Below are positions 47,374 through 56,255 of a stretch of DNA of 64,000 nucleotides, one piece after another. The stretch comes from Amycolatopsis sp. 2-15. GTDB taxonomy: Bacteria > Actinomycetota > Actinomycetes > Mycobacteriales > Pseudonocardiaceae. Location of the stretch: assembly GCF_030285625.1 (NCBI RefSeq), contig NZ_CP127294.1, positions 6,480,001 through 6,544,000 on the forward strand, in the 5' to 3' direction. Position numbers and translations under genes: made by a program. Below the pieces are notes generated by a model. It was not told where the DNA came from, ran no database searches, and worked only from the letters and a program-made list of their open reading frames with translations. Each line of letters starts with the position of its first letter. Within the stretch, counting starts at the first letter, position 1.

Positions 47374-47961
47374 ATGGCCGAGCTGCCGCCGCGCAAACGC
47401 GTCGACGACGCCGAGCTGCTGCGCGCCCTGGCGCACCCGCTGCGTTCGGCGCTGCTGCACCACCTGATGGCCGTCGGGCCCCGCACGGCCAGCGAATGCG
47501 CCGAGGCCGTCGGCTCCACCGCGTCCAACTGCAGCTGGCACCTGCGCCGGCTCGCACAGCACGGCCTCGTGGAGCGCGCCGACGCCACCGACGGGCGCGA
47601 GCGGCCCTGGCGCGCCCTGCAGGTCGGCCTCGACCTCGGCGACCTGGGCGACGACCCGGCGCTCAACCGGGCGCAGCTCGCCGTGGTGGGTACGCAGCTC
47701 GCGGAGGAACAGGACCTCACGCGGCGCTTCCTCGACTCCCTCGAAACGCTCGACCCGGCTTGGCGCGCCGTCGGTGGCTTCAGCTCGTACACGCTGCAGG
47801 TGACGCCGGCGGAGCTCGACCGGCTGCTGCAGGCGGTCGACGGGCTGGTCCGCCCCTACGTCGGTGCCATCCGCGAAGACGCGCCGGAAGGCGCCCTGCC
47901 GGTGCACGTCGGCCTGCGCTCATTTCTGCGGCTCGGGCCGGACGGGGAGCCGGTGTCGTGA
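47374..47961 (+). CDS. ArsR-type winged-helix regulator
   Basis: The 195-residue protein has an N-terminal ArsR-like winged helix: LLRALAHPLRSALLHHLMAV near residue 15, then GPRTASECAEAVGSTASNCS and WHLRRLAQHGLVERADATDG. It lacks the metal-binding cysteine pair of metal-sensing ArsR proteins (the single Cys in SNCSW aligns inside the recognition helix). The C-terminal half is helical (AEEQDLTRRFLDSLETLDPA) as in the helix-turn-helix 20 class. GGAGGA precedes ATG 47374. It overlaps the MFS gene by 4 bp, so it likely controls this transporter. Confidence 0.87.
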   Translation: MAELPPRKRVDDAELLRALAHPLRSALLHHLMAVGPRTASECAEAVGSTASNCSWHLRRLAQHGLVERADATDGRERPWRALQVGLDLGDLGDDPALNRAQLAVVGTQLAEEQDLTRRFLDSLETLDPAWRAVGGFSSYTLQVTPAELDRLLQAVDGLVRPYVGAIREDAPEGALPVHVGLRSFLRLGPDGEPVS

Positions 47962-49232
47962 GACAGCTGCTGGGCGTGCCCACGTTCGTGCGGCTCTGGC
48001 TGGCGGCGTTCTTCGGCGAGTCCGCCGAGTGGATGCTGCAGGTCGCGCTGCCGGTGTTCCTCTTCGCGACCACCGGCTCGGCCGCGACGACGGCGCTCAG
48101 CGTGGTGCTCGGCCTGCTGCCGGCGGTGCTGCTGAGCCCGGTCGCCGGGGTTGTCGCGGACCGGTGGGACCGCCGGGTCGTGCTCGCCGTGGTGTGTGTC
48201 GGCCAGGCGGTGGTCGCATTGCCGCTGCTCGCCGGCGACGGCATCCCCGTCGCGCTCGTGTACCTGGTGATGGCCGCGCAGGCGGGGCTGGCGTCGGTGT
48301 TCGAACCGGCGCGCAACGCGCTGGTGCCGGAGCTGGTCGGCGTCGCCGAGGTGACCGGCGCCAACGGCTTGATGAGCGTGAACGGCAGCGTCGCCCGGCT
48401 CGCGGGGGGCTGGGCCGGCGGCGTGCTGCTCGGCTGGGGCGGGCTGGACCGCGTGGTGCTCGGGTACCTCGGCGCGCTGGCCGTCGCGGCGGTGCTGCTC
48501 GCGCGCCCGTTTCCGGGACCGGTGGCGCCGCGGGTCCGGGAGCCACGCCGGGAACCGGTCGTCACCGCGTGGCTGGCCGGGCTGCGGGAGCTCACGCGGG
48601 ACCCGCGGCTGCGGGCCACCGGGATCGCGACGGTGCTCGTGTCCGTGGCCCAGGGGATGTTCCTGGTGCTGTTCGTGGTCTTCGTACTGGATGTGCTCCG
48701 CGGCAGCGAGGCCGACGCCGGCCTGCTGCGCGGCGTGCAGGCGATCGGCGGGCTCGCGGCGGGCTTCGCCGTGGCGACGCTCGCCCGGCGGGTGGGGGGC
48801 GCGACGCTGCTCGCGTGGGGCTCGCTGGCGACCGGGCTGGTGTCGGCGTTGATCTGGAACGCGGCAGCCCTCACGACCGCGCTCGGGGTCTACGTGGGCC
48901 TGTTCGCGGCGGCCGGCGGACCCGCGGTGGTCGCAGGCGCCGGGCTGCTGGCCCACGTCCAGAGCGTGGCGGCGCCCGAACGCGCCGGGCGGGTGCTGAG
49001 CACGGTGTTCGCCGTGGTCGCGGCGGGGCAGGCCCTCGGGTCGCTGCTCGCCGGGGCGCTGGTGGCCGGGACCGGTCCGGCGGTGCTGCTCGACGTGCAG
49101 GCCGGCGTCTACGTCGTGGCCGGACTGGTGCTGCTGGGGTGGCGTAAGGGGCGGTTCTGGCGATCTGCCGGTCGGGAAATGGCTACGGTGGAGGAGTGCC
49201 GTCTCTCTTCGCCACCAGCGACCTCCACGTGA
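47958..49232 (+). CDS. MFS transporter
   Basis: The 424-residue protein has about 12 membrane helices: LWLAAFFGESAEWMLQVALP at the N-terminus, the MFS loop GVVADRWDRRVVLAVV near residue 65, and a second half starting GIATVLVSVAQGMFLVLFVV near 230. It belongs to the MFS_3/enterobactin-exporter-like class, common next to ArsR-type regulators. GTG 47958 overlaps the regulator stop (GTGA), and its last 37 bp overlap the phosphoesterase gene. Export of a drug or metabolite is likely; substrate unknown. Confidence 0.88.
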   Translation: MRQLLGVPTFVRLWLAAFFGESAEWMLQVALPVFLFATTGSAATTALSVVLGLLPAVLLSPVAGVVADRWDRRVVLAVVCVGQAVVALPLLAGDGIPVALVYLVMAAQAGLASVFEPARNALVPELVGVAEVTGANGLMSVNGSVARLAGGWAGGVLLGWGGLDRVVLGYLGALAVAAVLLARPFPGPVAPRVREPRREPVVTAWLAGLRELTRDPRLRATGIATVLVSVAQGMFLVLFVVFVLDVLRGSEADAGLLRGVQAIGGLAAGFAVATLARRVGGATLLAWGSLATGLVSALIWNAAALTTALGVYVGLFAAAGGPAVVAGAGLLAHVQSVAAPERAGRVLSTVFAVVAAGQALGSLLAGALVAGTGPAVLLDVQAGVYVVAGLVLLGWRKGRFWRSAGREMATVEECRLSSPPATST

Positions 49233-50026
49233 CCCACGAGGGCAACGGGCCGATCCTCGACCGCGTCGTGCCGGATTCGCCGGAAGACTGGCTGCTCGTG
49301 GTCGGTGACGTCGCCGAGCGCTCGTCCGTCATCCGCGACACGCTCGCCACCCTGCGCGAGCGGTTCGCCAAGGTCGTGTGGGTGCCGGGCAACCACGAGC
49401 TGTGGACCACGCCGAAGGACGAGTCCCAGCTGCGCGGCCAGGCCCGCTACGAGTTCCTCGTGGAGCAGTGCCGGGAGATCGACGTGCTGACCCCCGAGGA
49501 CGAGTTCCCCGTGTGGGACCACGGCGCCAAGCCGCTGACGATCGCGCCGCTGTTCGTGCTCTACGACTACAGCTGGCGCACGCCGGCCGCCGAAGGCAAG
49601 ACGATCGAGGAGGTGCTCGCGCAGGCGCGCGAGGCCGGTGTCGTCTGCACCGACGAGTACTTCCTGCACCCCGACCCGTTCCCGAGCCGCCAGGCCTGGT
49701 GCACCGAGCGTCTGAAGGTCAGCACCGACCGTCTCGACGCCATCCCGGCCGAGCACGGCACGATCCTTGTGTCGCACTGGCCGCTGCACCGCCACCCGAC
49801 CGCGCCGCTGCACTACCCGGACTTCGCGCTGTGGTGCGGCACCACGGAGACCGAGGACTGGCACCTGCGCTATCGCGCCGAGCTCGCCGTGTACGGCCAC
49901 CTGCACATCCCGCGCACGACGTCGGCCGACGGCGTGCGGTTCGAGGAGGTGTCGCTCGGCTACCCGCGCGAGTGGAGCCGCCGCGCCCGCGGAGCCGTGC
50001 CGCTGCGGAAGCTGCTGACCGCGTGA
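49196..50026 (+). CDS. Calcineurin-like metallophosphoesterase
   Basis: The 276-residue protein shows the full set of metal-ligand motifs: ATSDLHVTHEG at residues 6-16, LVVGDVAERS near 35, WVPGNHELWT near 63, ILVSHWPLHRHPT near 187, and VYGHLHIPRTT near 232. It is a soluble two-metal phosphoesterase, and its nucleotide or phosphoester substrate is unknown. GTG 49196 (GGAGGA 3-8 bases upstream) starts inside the end of the MFS gene, and it overlaps the amidohydrolase gene by 4 bp. The four-gene unit from 47374 is thus tightly coupled. Confidence 0.9.
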   Translation: MPSLFATSDLHVTHEGNGPILDRVVPDSPEDWLLVVGDVAERSSVIRDTLATLRERFAKVVWVPGNHELWTTPKDESQLRGQARYEFLVEQCREIDVLTPEDEFPVWDHGAKPLTIAPLFVLYDYSWRTPAAEGKTIEEVLAQAREAGVVCTDEYFLHPDPFPSRQAWCTERLKVSTDRLDAIPAEHGTILVSHWPLHRHPTAPLHYPDFALWCGTTETEDWHLRYRAELAVYGHLHIPRTTSADGVRFEEVSLGYPREWSRRARGAVPLRKLLTA

Positions 50027-50970
50027 CCGGGGAACCCCGGGTCCGCACCGTCCGCGGTGACGTCGCGCCCTCGTCGCTCGAAGTGTGCGACGCGCACGAC
50101 CACCTGTTCTTCGCCTCCCGGCAGCTCGCCGGGCAGGAGCTCGACGACGCGGCGGCCGCCGGGGCCGAGCTGCGCGCGTTCGCGGCCGCGGGCGGGCGCA
50201 CGGTGGTCCAGTGGACGCCGTTCGGCCTGAACCGCCGCGCGGCCGACCTGGCCGCGCTTTCGGAGGCGACCGGCGTGCACGTCGTCGCCGCGACGGGCTT
50301 CCACCGCGCCGAGCACTACCCGGCCGACGTCCTCGACCGCGTCTCCGACCGGCTGGCCGAGATCTTCGTGGCCGACCTGCTCGACGGCATCCCGGCCGGC
50401 GACGACCCGGACGCCGAGCGGACCGGACCCCGGGCGGGCCTGATCAAGGTGGCGGGCGGCTTCCACGTCGTCGACCGGCACGCCCGCTGGACGATGGTCG
50501 CCGCCGCGCAGGCCCACCAGGAGACGGGCGCGCCGATCGCCGTGCACCTGGAACTGGGCACCGCGGCCCGGGAGGTCGCCGACCTGCTGTGCGGTGAGCT
50601 GGCCGTGCCGCCGTCGCGCGTGATCCTGGGCCACCTCAACCGCAACCCCGACCTGCGCGTGCTGCGCGAGGTCGCCGACACCGGTGTCTTCCTGGGCTTC
50701 GACGGCCCGTCGCGCGCCAACCACGCCACCGACTGGCGCGTCACCGACCTGCTGTTCGAGCTCGCGACTTCCGGCCACACCGGCCAGCTGCTCCTCGGCG
50801 GCGACACGACCACCGCCGCGGCCCGGCTGTCCTCCGGCGGCGGCCCCGGCATCCCGTACCTGCTCACGACGCTGCGGCCCCGGCTGGTCCGAGCTTTGGG
50901 CGAAGACGTGGTGCAGGCGATGCTCGTCTCGAACCCGGCCCGCGCGTTCGCCGCCCGCTGGCGTCGCTGA
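50023..50970 (+). CDS. Phosphotriesterase-like (PTE) amidohydrolase
   Basis: The 315-residue TIM-barrel metal hydrolase has the HxH pair in CDAHDHLFFASR near residue 24, the bridging lysine in AGLIKVAGGFH near 138, His in IAVHLELGTAA near 171 and in RVILGHLNRNPDL near 198, and the catalytic Asp in LLLGGDTTTAAARL near 256. These are the ligands of the PTE family, whose members act as lactonases or phosphotriesterases. GTG 50023 overlaps the phosphoesterase stop. A paired role with that enzyme in breaking down an organophosphate is possible, but not shown. Confidence 0.87.
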   Translation: MTGEPRVRTVRGDVAPSSLEVCDAHDHLFFASRQLAGQELDDAAAAGAELRAFAAAGGRTVVQWTPFGLNRRAADLAALSEATGVHVVAATGFHRAEHYPADVLDRVSDRLAEIFVADLLDGIPAGDDPDAERTGPRAGLIKVAGGFHVVDRHARWTMVAAAQAHQETGAPIAVHLELGTAAREVADLLCGELAVPPSRVILGHLNRNPDLRVLREVADTGVFLGFDGPSRANHATDWRVTDLLFELATSGHTGQLLLGGDTTTAAARLSSGGGPGIPYLLTTLRPRLVRALGEDVVQAMLVSNPARAFAARWRR

Positions 50971-50991
50971 GCGGAGCCCTGAGACGGGAAA

Positions 50992-51019
50992 GGCCCCCAC
51001 CGCGAGTGCGGCAGGGGCC
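50992..51019. terminator. Convergent terminator
   Basis: GGCCCC (50992-50997) pairs with GGGGCC (51014-51019), extended by CCGC/GCGG inside. It lies between the convergent PTE-like and PAC2 genes. Confidence 0.6.
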
Positions 51020-51038
51020 ATTCCGGCTGAAAAGCTGG

Positions 51039-51953
51039 TCAGCGGAGGCCGAAGCCGCCGCCTTCCTGGCCCGGGCGGCGCCGGCGCAGGTAACGCTCGA
51101 ACTCGGCCGCGATCTTGTCGCCGGACACCTCCTCCATCGTGAAGTCGGTTTCCGCGTCGCCGCGCTCTTCGAGGCTGCGGACGTACTCGCTGATCTCTTC
51201 GTCCTCGTCGGCCATCTCGCTGACGGTCCGCTGCCACTCCTCGGCCTGCTCGGGCAGCGCGCCCAGCGGGATCTCGACGTCGAGGACGTCTTCGAGCTTG
51301 TGCAGCAGCGCCAGGGTCGCCTTGGGGGACGGCGGGTGCGACACGTAGTGCGGCACGGCCGCCCAGATCGACACGGCGGGGATGCCGGCCTGCACGCAGT
51401 AGTCCTGCAGTACGCCCACGATCCCGGTCGGCCCCTGGTAGTTGTTCAGCTCGAGGCGGAACCGGCTCGCGGTGTCCTTGTCGTAGGCGGTCCCGGTGAC
51501 CGGGACGGGCCGCGTGTGCGCGGTGTCGGCCAGCAAAGCGCCGAGCGCGACGACCGTGTCCACGTCGAGCTGCATGATGTGCTCCAGCAGCTCCGCGCAG
51601 AACGCGCGCCAGCGCATGTTCGGCTCGGGACCCTGCACCAGCACCACGTCGCGGTCGAGGCCCTCGGGCCGGCAGATGGACAGGCGCGTGGTCGGCCACT
51701 CCACCTGCCTGGTCACGCCGTCGACCATGCTGATGGTCGGCCTGCTGACCTGGAAGTCGTAGTAGTCGTCCGGCTCCAGCTCCGCCAGGGGGGTGGCGTC
51801 CCAGTTGAGCTGCAGATGCTCGATCGCGCGGCTGGCCGCGTCACCAGCGTCGTTCCAGCCTTCGAAGGCCACCACCATCAGGGGGCGCTTCGATTCCGGG
51901 CGGGCGCGATCCGGGTCTCCGGGTCGCTGGGTCTCGTCGACTGGCTCACTCAC
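51039..51953 (-). CDS. PAC2-family protein (proteasome assembly chaperone-like fold)
   Basis: The 304-residue protein has the PAC2 signatures PLMVVAFEGWNDAGDAASRA near residue 25 and VVLVQGPEPNMRWRAFCAEL near 104, then VVALGALLADTAHTRPVPVT and ISIWAAVPHYVSHPPSPKAT-like text (here VSIWAAVPHYVSHPPSPKAT). The acidic C-terminus (SEMADEDEEISEYVRSLEER) is typical of actinobacterial members. Its role is unproven; a link to the proteasome is attractive since arc/mpa lies 10 kb away, in the same neighbourhood as in M. tuberculosis (Rv2125 and Rv2115c). GTG 51953 is the start. Confidence 0.9.
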   Translation of the reverse strand: MSEPVDETQRPGDPDRARPESKRPLMVVAFEGWNDAGDAASRAIEHLQLNWDATPLAELEPDDYYDFQVSRPTISMVDGVTRQVEWPTTRLSICRPEGLDRDVVLVQGPEPNMRWRAFCAELLEHIMQLDVDTVVALGALLADTAHTRPVPVTGTAYDKDTASRFRLELNNYQGPTGIVGVLQDYCVQAGIPAVSIWAAVPHYVSHPPSPKATLALLHKLEDVLDVEIPLGALPEQAEEWQRTVSEMADEDEEISEYVRSLEERGDAETDFTMEEVSGDKIAAEFERYLRRRRPGQEGGGFGLR

Positions 51954-52293
51954 CTTCCCAGCCTACGACCCTTCGCCCGTAACCTGTGCAGCATGTCCGA
52001 CCGCGCGCCGTCACCACCGCCGCCCGCCGGCGGCGTACGGGTCCCGGTGTGCGGGACACGCCGGGGAGCCGCAGCTCAGCGCCTTGTGGACGGCGCGCCG
52101 CACCCGCGCCCGTCGGCGCGATGCGGATGGGATACTGGAGACGATCCGGCCCGCCGTCGTGCTCGGTTCCCCCGGTGGACGGTCCGGGGCCGCCGCCGGC
52201 GCGACGCAAACCCACCCTTTCGGGGCGGATTCGCGCGGGTGTGCCGCGGCTGTCCGTCCGGCCACCCGCCGACGCACCGACAAGGAGAAAACC
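51954..52293. other. Intergenic, 340 bp, divergent PAC2/HAD promoters
   Basis: No convincing gene. An ATG at 51992 opens a frame with SDRAPSPPPPAGG but it has no ribosome site and no family look. The ribosome site of the HAD gene is at 52282-52287 (AAGGAG). Confidence 0.5.
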
Positions 52294-52980
52294 GTGACTG
52301 CACCGTCCTCTTCGGACGGACTGGGCGCCGTCCTGTGGGACATGGACGGCACGCTCGTCGATTCCGAGAAGCTCTGGGATGTCGCGCTGTACGAGTGCGC
52401 GGAAGCGCTCGGCGGCACGCTGTCGGAGGAGCAGCGGATGACGCTCGTGGGGTCCAACATGGACGCCACGGCCACCTACCTGCTGGAGGTCACCGCGCAG
52501 GAGGTCACGCCGGAGTCGGTGGCCGAGACCGGTGCGTGGATCCGCCGGCGCACGGCGGGCCTGTTCGACGACGCGCTGCCGTGGCGCCCCGGCGCGCGCG
52601 AAGCGCTGGCCGCGGTGAAGGCCGCCGGCATCCCGTCGGCGCTGGTCACGTCGACCGAGCGCGCGCTGACGGAGCTGGCGCTGCAGACGATCGGCCGCGA
52701 GTTCTTCGACGTCACGGTGTGCGGTGACGAGGTCGACGGCCTGAACAAGCCGCACCCGAGGCCCTACCTCAAGGCCGCCGAGCTGCTCGGCGTGCCGCCG
52801 GAGCGGTGCGTCGCGGTGGAGGACTCGCCGCCGGGTGCGGAGTCGGCCGAGCGCGCCGGCTGCTCGGTGCTCGTGATCCCGAACGACGTGGCGGTCCCGG
52901 CGGGGCCGCGGCGGGTGTTCCGCGAGTCGCTCGCGGGCGTCGACGTTGCCACGCTGGCCGCGTTGCTGCCGCGAGTGTGA
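52294..52980 (+). CDS. HAD-superfamily phosphatase / beta-phosphoglucomutase-like
   Basis: The 228-residue HAD hydrolase has motif [17 protein letters not shown] near residue 13 (nucleophile Asp and acid Asp), motif [13 protein letters not shown] (Thr) near 115, the Lys in [17 protein letters not shown] near 150, and motif [19 protein letters not shown] near 170. The alpha-helical cap lies between I and II. This is the PGMB-type subgroup, which acts on sugar phosphates. GTG 52294 follows AAGGAG by 7 bases. It ends 65 bp before hisE. The M. tuberculosis neighbourhood (Rv2121c to Rv2125) is similar, and some actinobacteria have a HAD enzyme in this position, but a histidine-pathway role is not shown. 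Confidence 0.88.
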   Translation: MTAPSSSDGLGAVLWDMDGTLVDSEKLWDVALYECAEALGGTLSEEQRMTLVGSNMDATATYLLEVTAQEVTPESVAETGAWIRRRTAGLFDDALPWRPGAREALAAVKAAGIPSALVTSTERALTELALQTIGREFFDVTVCGDEVDGLNKPHPRPYLKAAELLGVPPERCVAVEDSPPGAESAERAGCSVLVIPNDVAVPAGPRRVFRESLAGVDVATLAALLPRV

Positions 52981-53045
52981 CTCCTGCGGCATCGGGGTCA
53001 CCCGGGGCAGCGCCCGCCCGTGCGGGATGGAAGGATCTGCAGACC

Positions 53046-53309
53046 GTGAAGACCTTCGATGAGCTGTTCGCGGAGCTTGCCGAGCGCGCCCGCACCCGTC
53101 CCGACGGGTCCGGCACCGTCGTCGCCCTCGACGACGGGGTGCACGCACAGGGCAAGAAGGTGCTGGAAGAAGCCGGCGAGGTGTGGATCGCCGCCGAGCA
53201 CGAGTCCGACGACCGCCTCGCGGAGGAGATCTCGCAACTGCTGTACCGGGTGCAGGTGCTCATGCTCGGCCGGGGGATCTCGACCGAGGACGTGTACCGC
53301 TACCTGTGA
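53046..53309 (+). CDS. hisE: Phosphoribosyl-ATP pyrophosphohydrolase HisE
   Basis: The 87-residue all-helical enzyme removes pyrophosphate from phosphoribosyl-ATP, step 2 of histidine synthesis. Family features are [15 protein letters not shown] at the start, [20 protein letters not shown] near residue 32 with the metal-binding Glu residues, and [23 protein letters not shown] 53046 begins at the family N-terminus; an upstream extension of the frame is not conserved-looking. It precedes hisG by 35 bp, the actinobacterial hisE-hisG arrangement. Confidence 0.93.
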   Translation: MKTFDELFAELAERARTRPDGSGTVVALDDGVHAQGKKVLEEAGEVWIAAEHESDDRLAEEISQLLYRVQVLMLGRGISTEDVYRYL

Positions 53310-53344
53310 CGCGTTCGCGCACCGGAGATCGAGGAGAGAACGAA

Positions 53345-54190
53345 ATGCTGCGTGTTGCCGTGCCTAACAAGGGAGCCCTCGCCGCGGCGGCGGCCGAGAT
53401 GCTTTCCGAGGCGGGCTACCGCAAGCGACATGACTCGAAGGACCTGACCGTGCTGGACACGGTCAACGAGGTCGAGTTCTTCTTCCTGCGCCCCAAGGAC
53501 ATCGCGATCTACGTCGGCTCCGGCGAGCTCGACCTCGGCATCACCGGCCGCGACCTCGCGCTCGACTCGGGCGCGCCGGTCGACGAGATGCTCGCGCTCG
53601 GCTTCGGCGGATCCACGTTCCGCTACGCCGCCCCGGCCGGCCAGGACTGGAAGCCGGCCGACCTGCAGGGCAAGCGCCTGGCGACCTCGTACCCGCGGCT
53701 CGTGCGCGAGGACCTGGCGCGTCACGGCGTCGAGGCCGACGTGATCCGCCTCGACGGCGCCGTCGAGATCTCGATCCAGCTCGGCGTCGCCGACGCGATC
53801 GCCGACGTGGTCGAGTCCGGCCGCTCCCTGCGCCAGCACAACCTGGTGGCCTTCGGCGACCCGATCTGCGTGTCGGAAGCCGTACTGCTGCAGCGCGCGG
53901 GCAGCGACTCGGCGAAGGCGAAGAACCAGCTGGCCGCGCGGCTGCGGGGAGTCGTGTTCGCGCAGCAGTACATGATGCTCGACTACGACTGCCGGCGCAC
54001 GCTGCTGGAGCAGGCCATCGCCATCACCCCGGGCCTGGAGTCGCCGACGGTCGCCCCGCTCGCCGACGAGGACTGGGTCGCCGTGCGCGCCATGGTGCCG
54101 CGCAAGAAGGTCAACCAGATCATGGACGAACTCGCCGAGGTCGGCGCCAAGGCGATCCTCGCCTCCGACATCCGCTCCTGCCGGTTGTAG
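53345..54190 (+). CDS. hisG: ATP phosphoribosyltransferase HisG (long form)
   Basis: The 281-residue enzyme makes phosphoribosyl-ATP, the first and feedback-controlled step of histidine synthesis. It has [20 protein letters not shown] at the start, [20 protein letters not shown] near residue 55, and the PRPP-type region [20 protein letters not shown] near 140. The C-terminal regulatory (ACT-like) domain from about 205 ([20 protein letters not shown]) marks the long form, which does not need HisZ. ATG 53345. A strong hairpin follows the stop. Confidence 0.95.
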   Translation: MLRVAVPNKGALAAAAAEMLSEAGYRKRHDSKDLTVLDTVNEVEFFFLRPKDIAIYVGSGELDLGITGRDLALDSGAPVDEMLALGFGGSTFRYAAPAGQDWKPADLQGKRLATSYPRLVREDLARHGVEADVIRLDGAVEISIQLGVADAIADVVESGRSLRQHNLVAFGDPICVSEAVLLQRAGSDSAKAKNQLAARLRGVVFAQQYMMLDYDCRRTLLEQAIAITPGLESPTVAPLADEDWVAVRAMVPRKKVNQIMDELAEVGAKAILASDIRSCRL

Positions 54191-54208
54191 TTCGGTCGTA
54201 GCTTCCGC

Positions 54209-54245
54209 GGTCTGCCCGCCCCGGCTCCGCCAGGGCGGGCAGACC
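54209..54245 (+). terminator. Terminator after hisG
   Basis: GGTCTGCCCGCCC (54209-54221) pairs with GGGCGGGCAGACC (54233-54245) around an 11-nt loop, 19 bp after the hisG stop. Confidence 0.85.
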
Positions 54246-54316
54246 GGTCCGAGCCGACTTCGGTCCGTCCCGTAGCGACTTTGGTCCCGGAGCAAGGCTT
54301 TGCAGCCGACCACGCC

Positions 54317-54439
54317 GCGAGATCGCGCCGGTGTCTCGAATGGACGGTGCGATCGGCCCCGGCCGATCGCACCGTCCATTCGAGACACCGGCTTCGCGGC
54401 GATCTCGCCGTCTCGGCGGAGCCGAGACAGAAAACACAG
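54317..54439 (-). repeat. Palindromic covarying element, copy 4 (full)
   Basis: Minus orientation. CTGTGTTTTCTG box, small hairpin TCTCGGCTCCGCCGAGA, outer stems GCGAGATCGC-type at 54317-54326 and 54399-54408, perfect 22-bp arms at 54327-54348 and 54371-54392, and a perfect palindromic centre at 54349-54370 with loop CC. It follows the ParA stop on the minus strand by about 25 bp. A partial second small hairpin follows to about 54462. Confidence 0.92.
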
Positions 54440-54464
54440 CGCGAGTCGAGGCGGAGCCGAGACC

Positions 54465-55400
54465 TCAGCGCGGCCGGCTCGGGCGTTTCGGCATTAGGTC
54501 GTAGAGTTTTTTGCGGGCGCCGTTGTCGTTGGCATTGCGGGTCATCGCGACCTCGGAGATGAAGTCCTCGAAGACGAACTCGTCGTCGGCCGGGACCTCG
54601 GTCGGGCCGGGGTTCTGGGCGAGGTAGCCGTCGAGGGTTTCGGCGATCTCGCGGAACGACAGGGCCTGCAGGGTTTCCGGTGCGTACGTGGTGACGGGCA
54701 CGCCGTTGGCCGCGGCCTCGTTCATCACGACGCCGAGCGGCACGTGCGAGAGCATCGGGATGCCGAAACTGTACATCTCCTGCAGCGCCGCGGCCGCGTA
54801 GTGGGAGATCGGGCGGCGGTAGAGCCCGGGCACGATCCCGTACCACGCGATGGGCGTGCGGCCGGTGGTCTGTTCCACGTAACGCACCTGGTCGCCGAGC
54901 AGCCGCAGCGCACGGATGCTCGTTTTGTCCGGCTGCACCGGCACCAGGATCCCGTGCGACGCCGCGAGTGCGTTGTTGGTGAGCACGTCGAGCGCGGGCG
55001 GGCAGTCGATGACCACGTGGTCGTAGTTCGCGAACTGGATCACGCGTGCGAGCTGCCAGCCCGGCACGCGGAACGAGTCCAGCCGGCGGATCAGATCGAA
55101 CATGCCCGGCGACGTCGGGATCACGTCGAACGCGCCGCCGCGGCCGAGGTTGCTGCGCGGGTGCGGCACCGCGAGCTCCTCGATCGGGCCTTTCCAGAGC
55201 TTCGTGAGCGCCTTCGCGAGCGTGGGTGCGTCACCGGACGCCTCGGCCAGGCCGAGCATCTCGGTGGTGGCGTGTCCCTGCGGGTCGAGGTCGATCAGCA
55301 GCACGCGCCGGCCGCGTTCGGCCAGCGCCGCGGCCGCGCCCACGCTGAGTGAGGTCTTGCCGACCCCGCCTTTCTGGTTGACCACCGAGGTGATCTGCAT
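54465..55400 (-). CDS. ParA/Soj-family ATPase (orphan)
   Basis: The 311-residue P-loop ATPase has the deviant Walker A QKGGVGKTSLSV at residues 9-20, LLIDLDPQGHATTEMLG near 34, switch-type DHVVIDCPPALDVLTNNALA near 127, and VPVQPDKTSIRALRLL. No ParB gene or parS-like array is adjacent, and the chromosomal parAB normally lies near the origin, so this is an orphan ParA that may position another cargo. The C-terminal tail (ISEVAMTRNANDNGARKKLY) is unusual in being polar and basic. ATG 55400 has an AGGGAGCG stretch upstream. Confidence 0.88.
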   Translation of the reverse strand: MQITSVVNQKGGVGKTSLSVGAAAALAERGRRVLLIDLDPQGHATTEMLGLAEASGDAPTLAKALTKLWKGPIEELAVPHPRSNLGRGGAFDVIPTSPGMFDLIRRLDSFRVPGWQLARVIQFANYDHVVIDCPPALDVLTNNALAASHGILVPVQPDKTSIRALRLLGDQVRYVEQTTGRTPIAWYGIVPGLYRRPISHYAAAALQEMYSFGIPMLSHVPLGVVMNEAAANGVPVTTYAPETLQALSFREIAETLDGYLAQNPGPTEVPADDEFVFEDFISEVAMTRNANDNGARKKLYDLMPKRPSRPR

Positions 55401-55463
55401 GCCGGAGCGCTCCCTTGTCGATCGTTCCGCGAAGGCTATTGGATCCGGGGCGCGGGCGCGCGG

Positions 55464-56255
55464 TTATCCGCCCCCGGCCTGTCGCGGCCGGACGAGCAGA
55501 GCCTGCGCACCGGCGCCGACCGGGCCGGAGCCGTCGTGCAGGGTACTCGTGGCGGTGCCGATGCCGTGCGGCCCGACCAGGGTCACTGCGTCGAGCCCGA
55601 TCCACTCGCCCTCCGGCGCCCGGCGCAGGTGGACCGTGAGCTCCGAGTTGATGAACCACCAGTCGGCGGTGGGCAGGAAGTGGGACACGCCGTTGGCCGA
55701 GTCCGCGACCGCGAACAGCCGCTGCAACCCGGTGGGCTCCTCTCCGTCGACGAGCGGGATCCGCTGCCGGCCCCACACGGCGGCCGGGCCCGGCGCCGAG
55801 ATGCTGCCGCGCACCGCCCGCCACTCGACGGCGTTGAGGTAACCGCCGCGCCAGTCTGCGGGGAACGTGGTCTCCGTGCCCACCTCCGCCGAGGGAAGCA
55901 GGGGACCGGCGTCGGTCGCGACGCTCGTCGTGTCGGTGGTCGCGATCCGCCACGCGCTGGCCCGCGCGATCAGCTTGCCGTCCGCGGACAGCTCCGACTG
56001 CAGCAGCTCGACCGACCGGCCGGGCCGCTCGATCCACGACCGCTGGTCCAGCTCCGCGACGGGCGCCGGCCCGAGGATCTCGATGGTCACGCGCGCGATG
56101 AGCGCCGGGTGCGGCGCTTCGAGCCGCTCCAGCCCGCGCGCGAGCAGCGCCGACGGCGGGCCGAAGTGCTGCGCGCCGGGTGCCCAGGGGCCGCTGGTGT
56201 GCTCGGTCGCGGCATACCGCTCGTCACCGAGGGGGACGTAGAACGCGTCGGCCAT
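55464..56255 (-). CDS. TesB-like acyl-CoA thioesterase (double hot-dog)
   Basis: The 263-residue protein holds two hot-dog domains. The first half has QHFGPPSALLARGLERL near residue 30 and ARVTIEILGPAP near 54. The second half has DWWFINSELTVHLRRAPEGE near 195 and WIGLDAVTLVGPHGIGTATS then TLHDGSGPVG. The Asp and Thr/Ser of the second domain fit the TesB catalytic type. ATG 56255 overlaps the RecB-like stop (ATGA), so translation is coupled, although no shared function is evident. Acyl chain specificity unknown. Confidence 0.83.
   Translation of the reverse strand: MADAFYVPLGDERYAATEHTSGPWAPGAQHFGPPSALLARGLERLEAPHPALIARVTIEILGPAPVAELDQRSWIERPGRSVELLQSELSADGKLIARASAWRIATTDTTSVATDAGPLLPSAEVGTETTFPADWRGGYLNAVEWRAVRGSISAPGPAAVWGRQRIPLVDGEEPTGLQRLFAVADSANGVSHFLPTADWWFINSELTVHLRRAPEGEWIGLDAVTLVGPHGIGTATSTLHDGSGPVGAGAQALLVRPRQAGGG

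Noticed and set aside
51992..52290. Short gene starting ATG 51992 (SDRAPSPPP)
   Set aside because: No ribosome site, no family resemblance, and the frame runs into the HAD gene out of frame.
54465..55400. Chromosomal parA near the replication origin
   Set aside because: No parB, parS cluster, dnaA or DnaA boxes nearby; treated as an orphan ParA.
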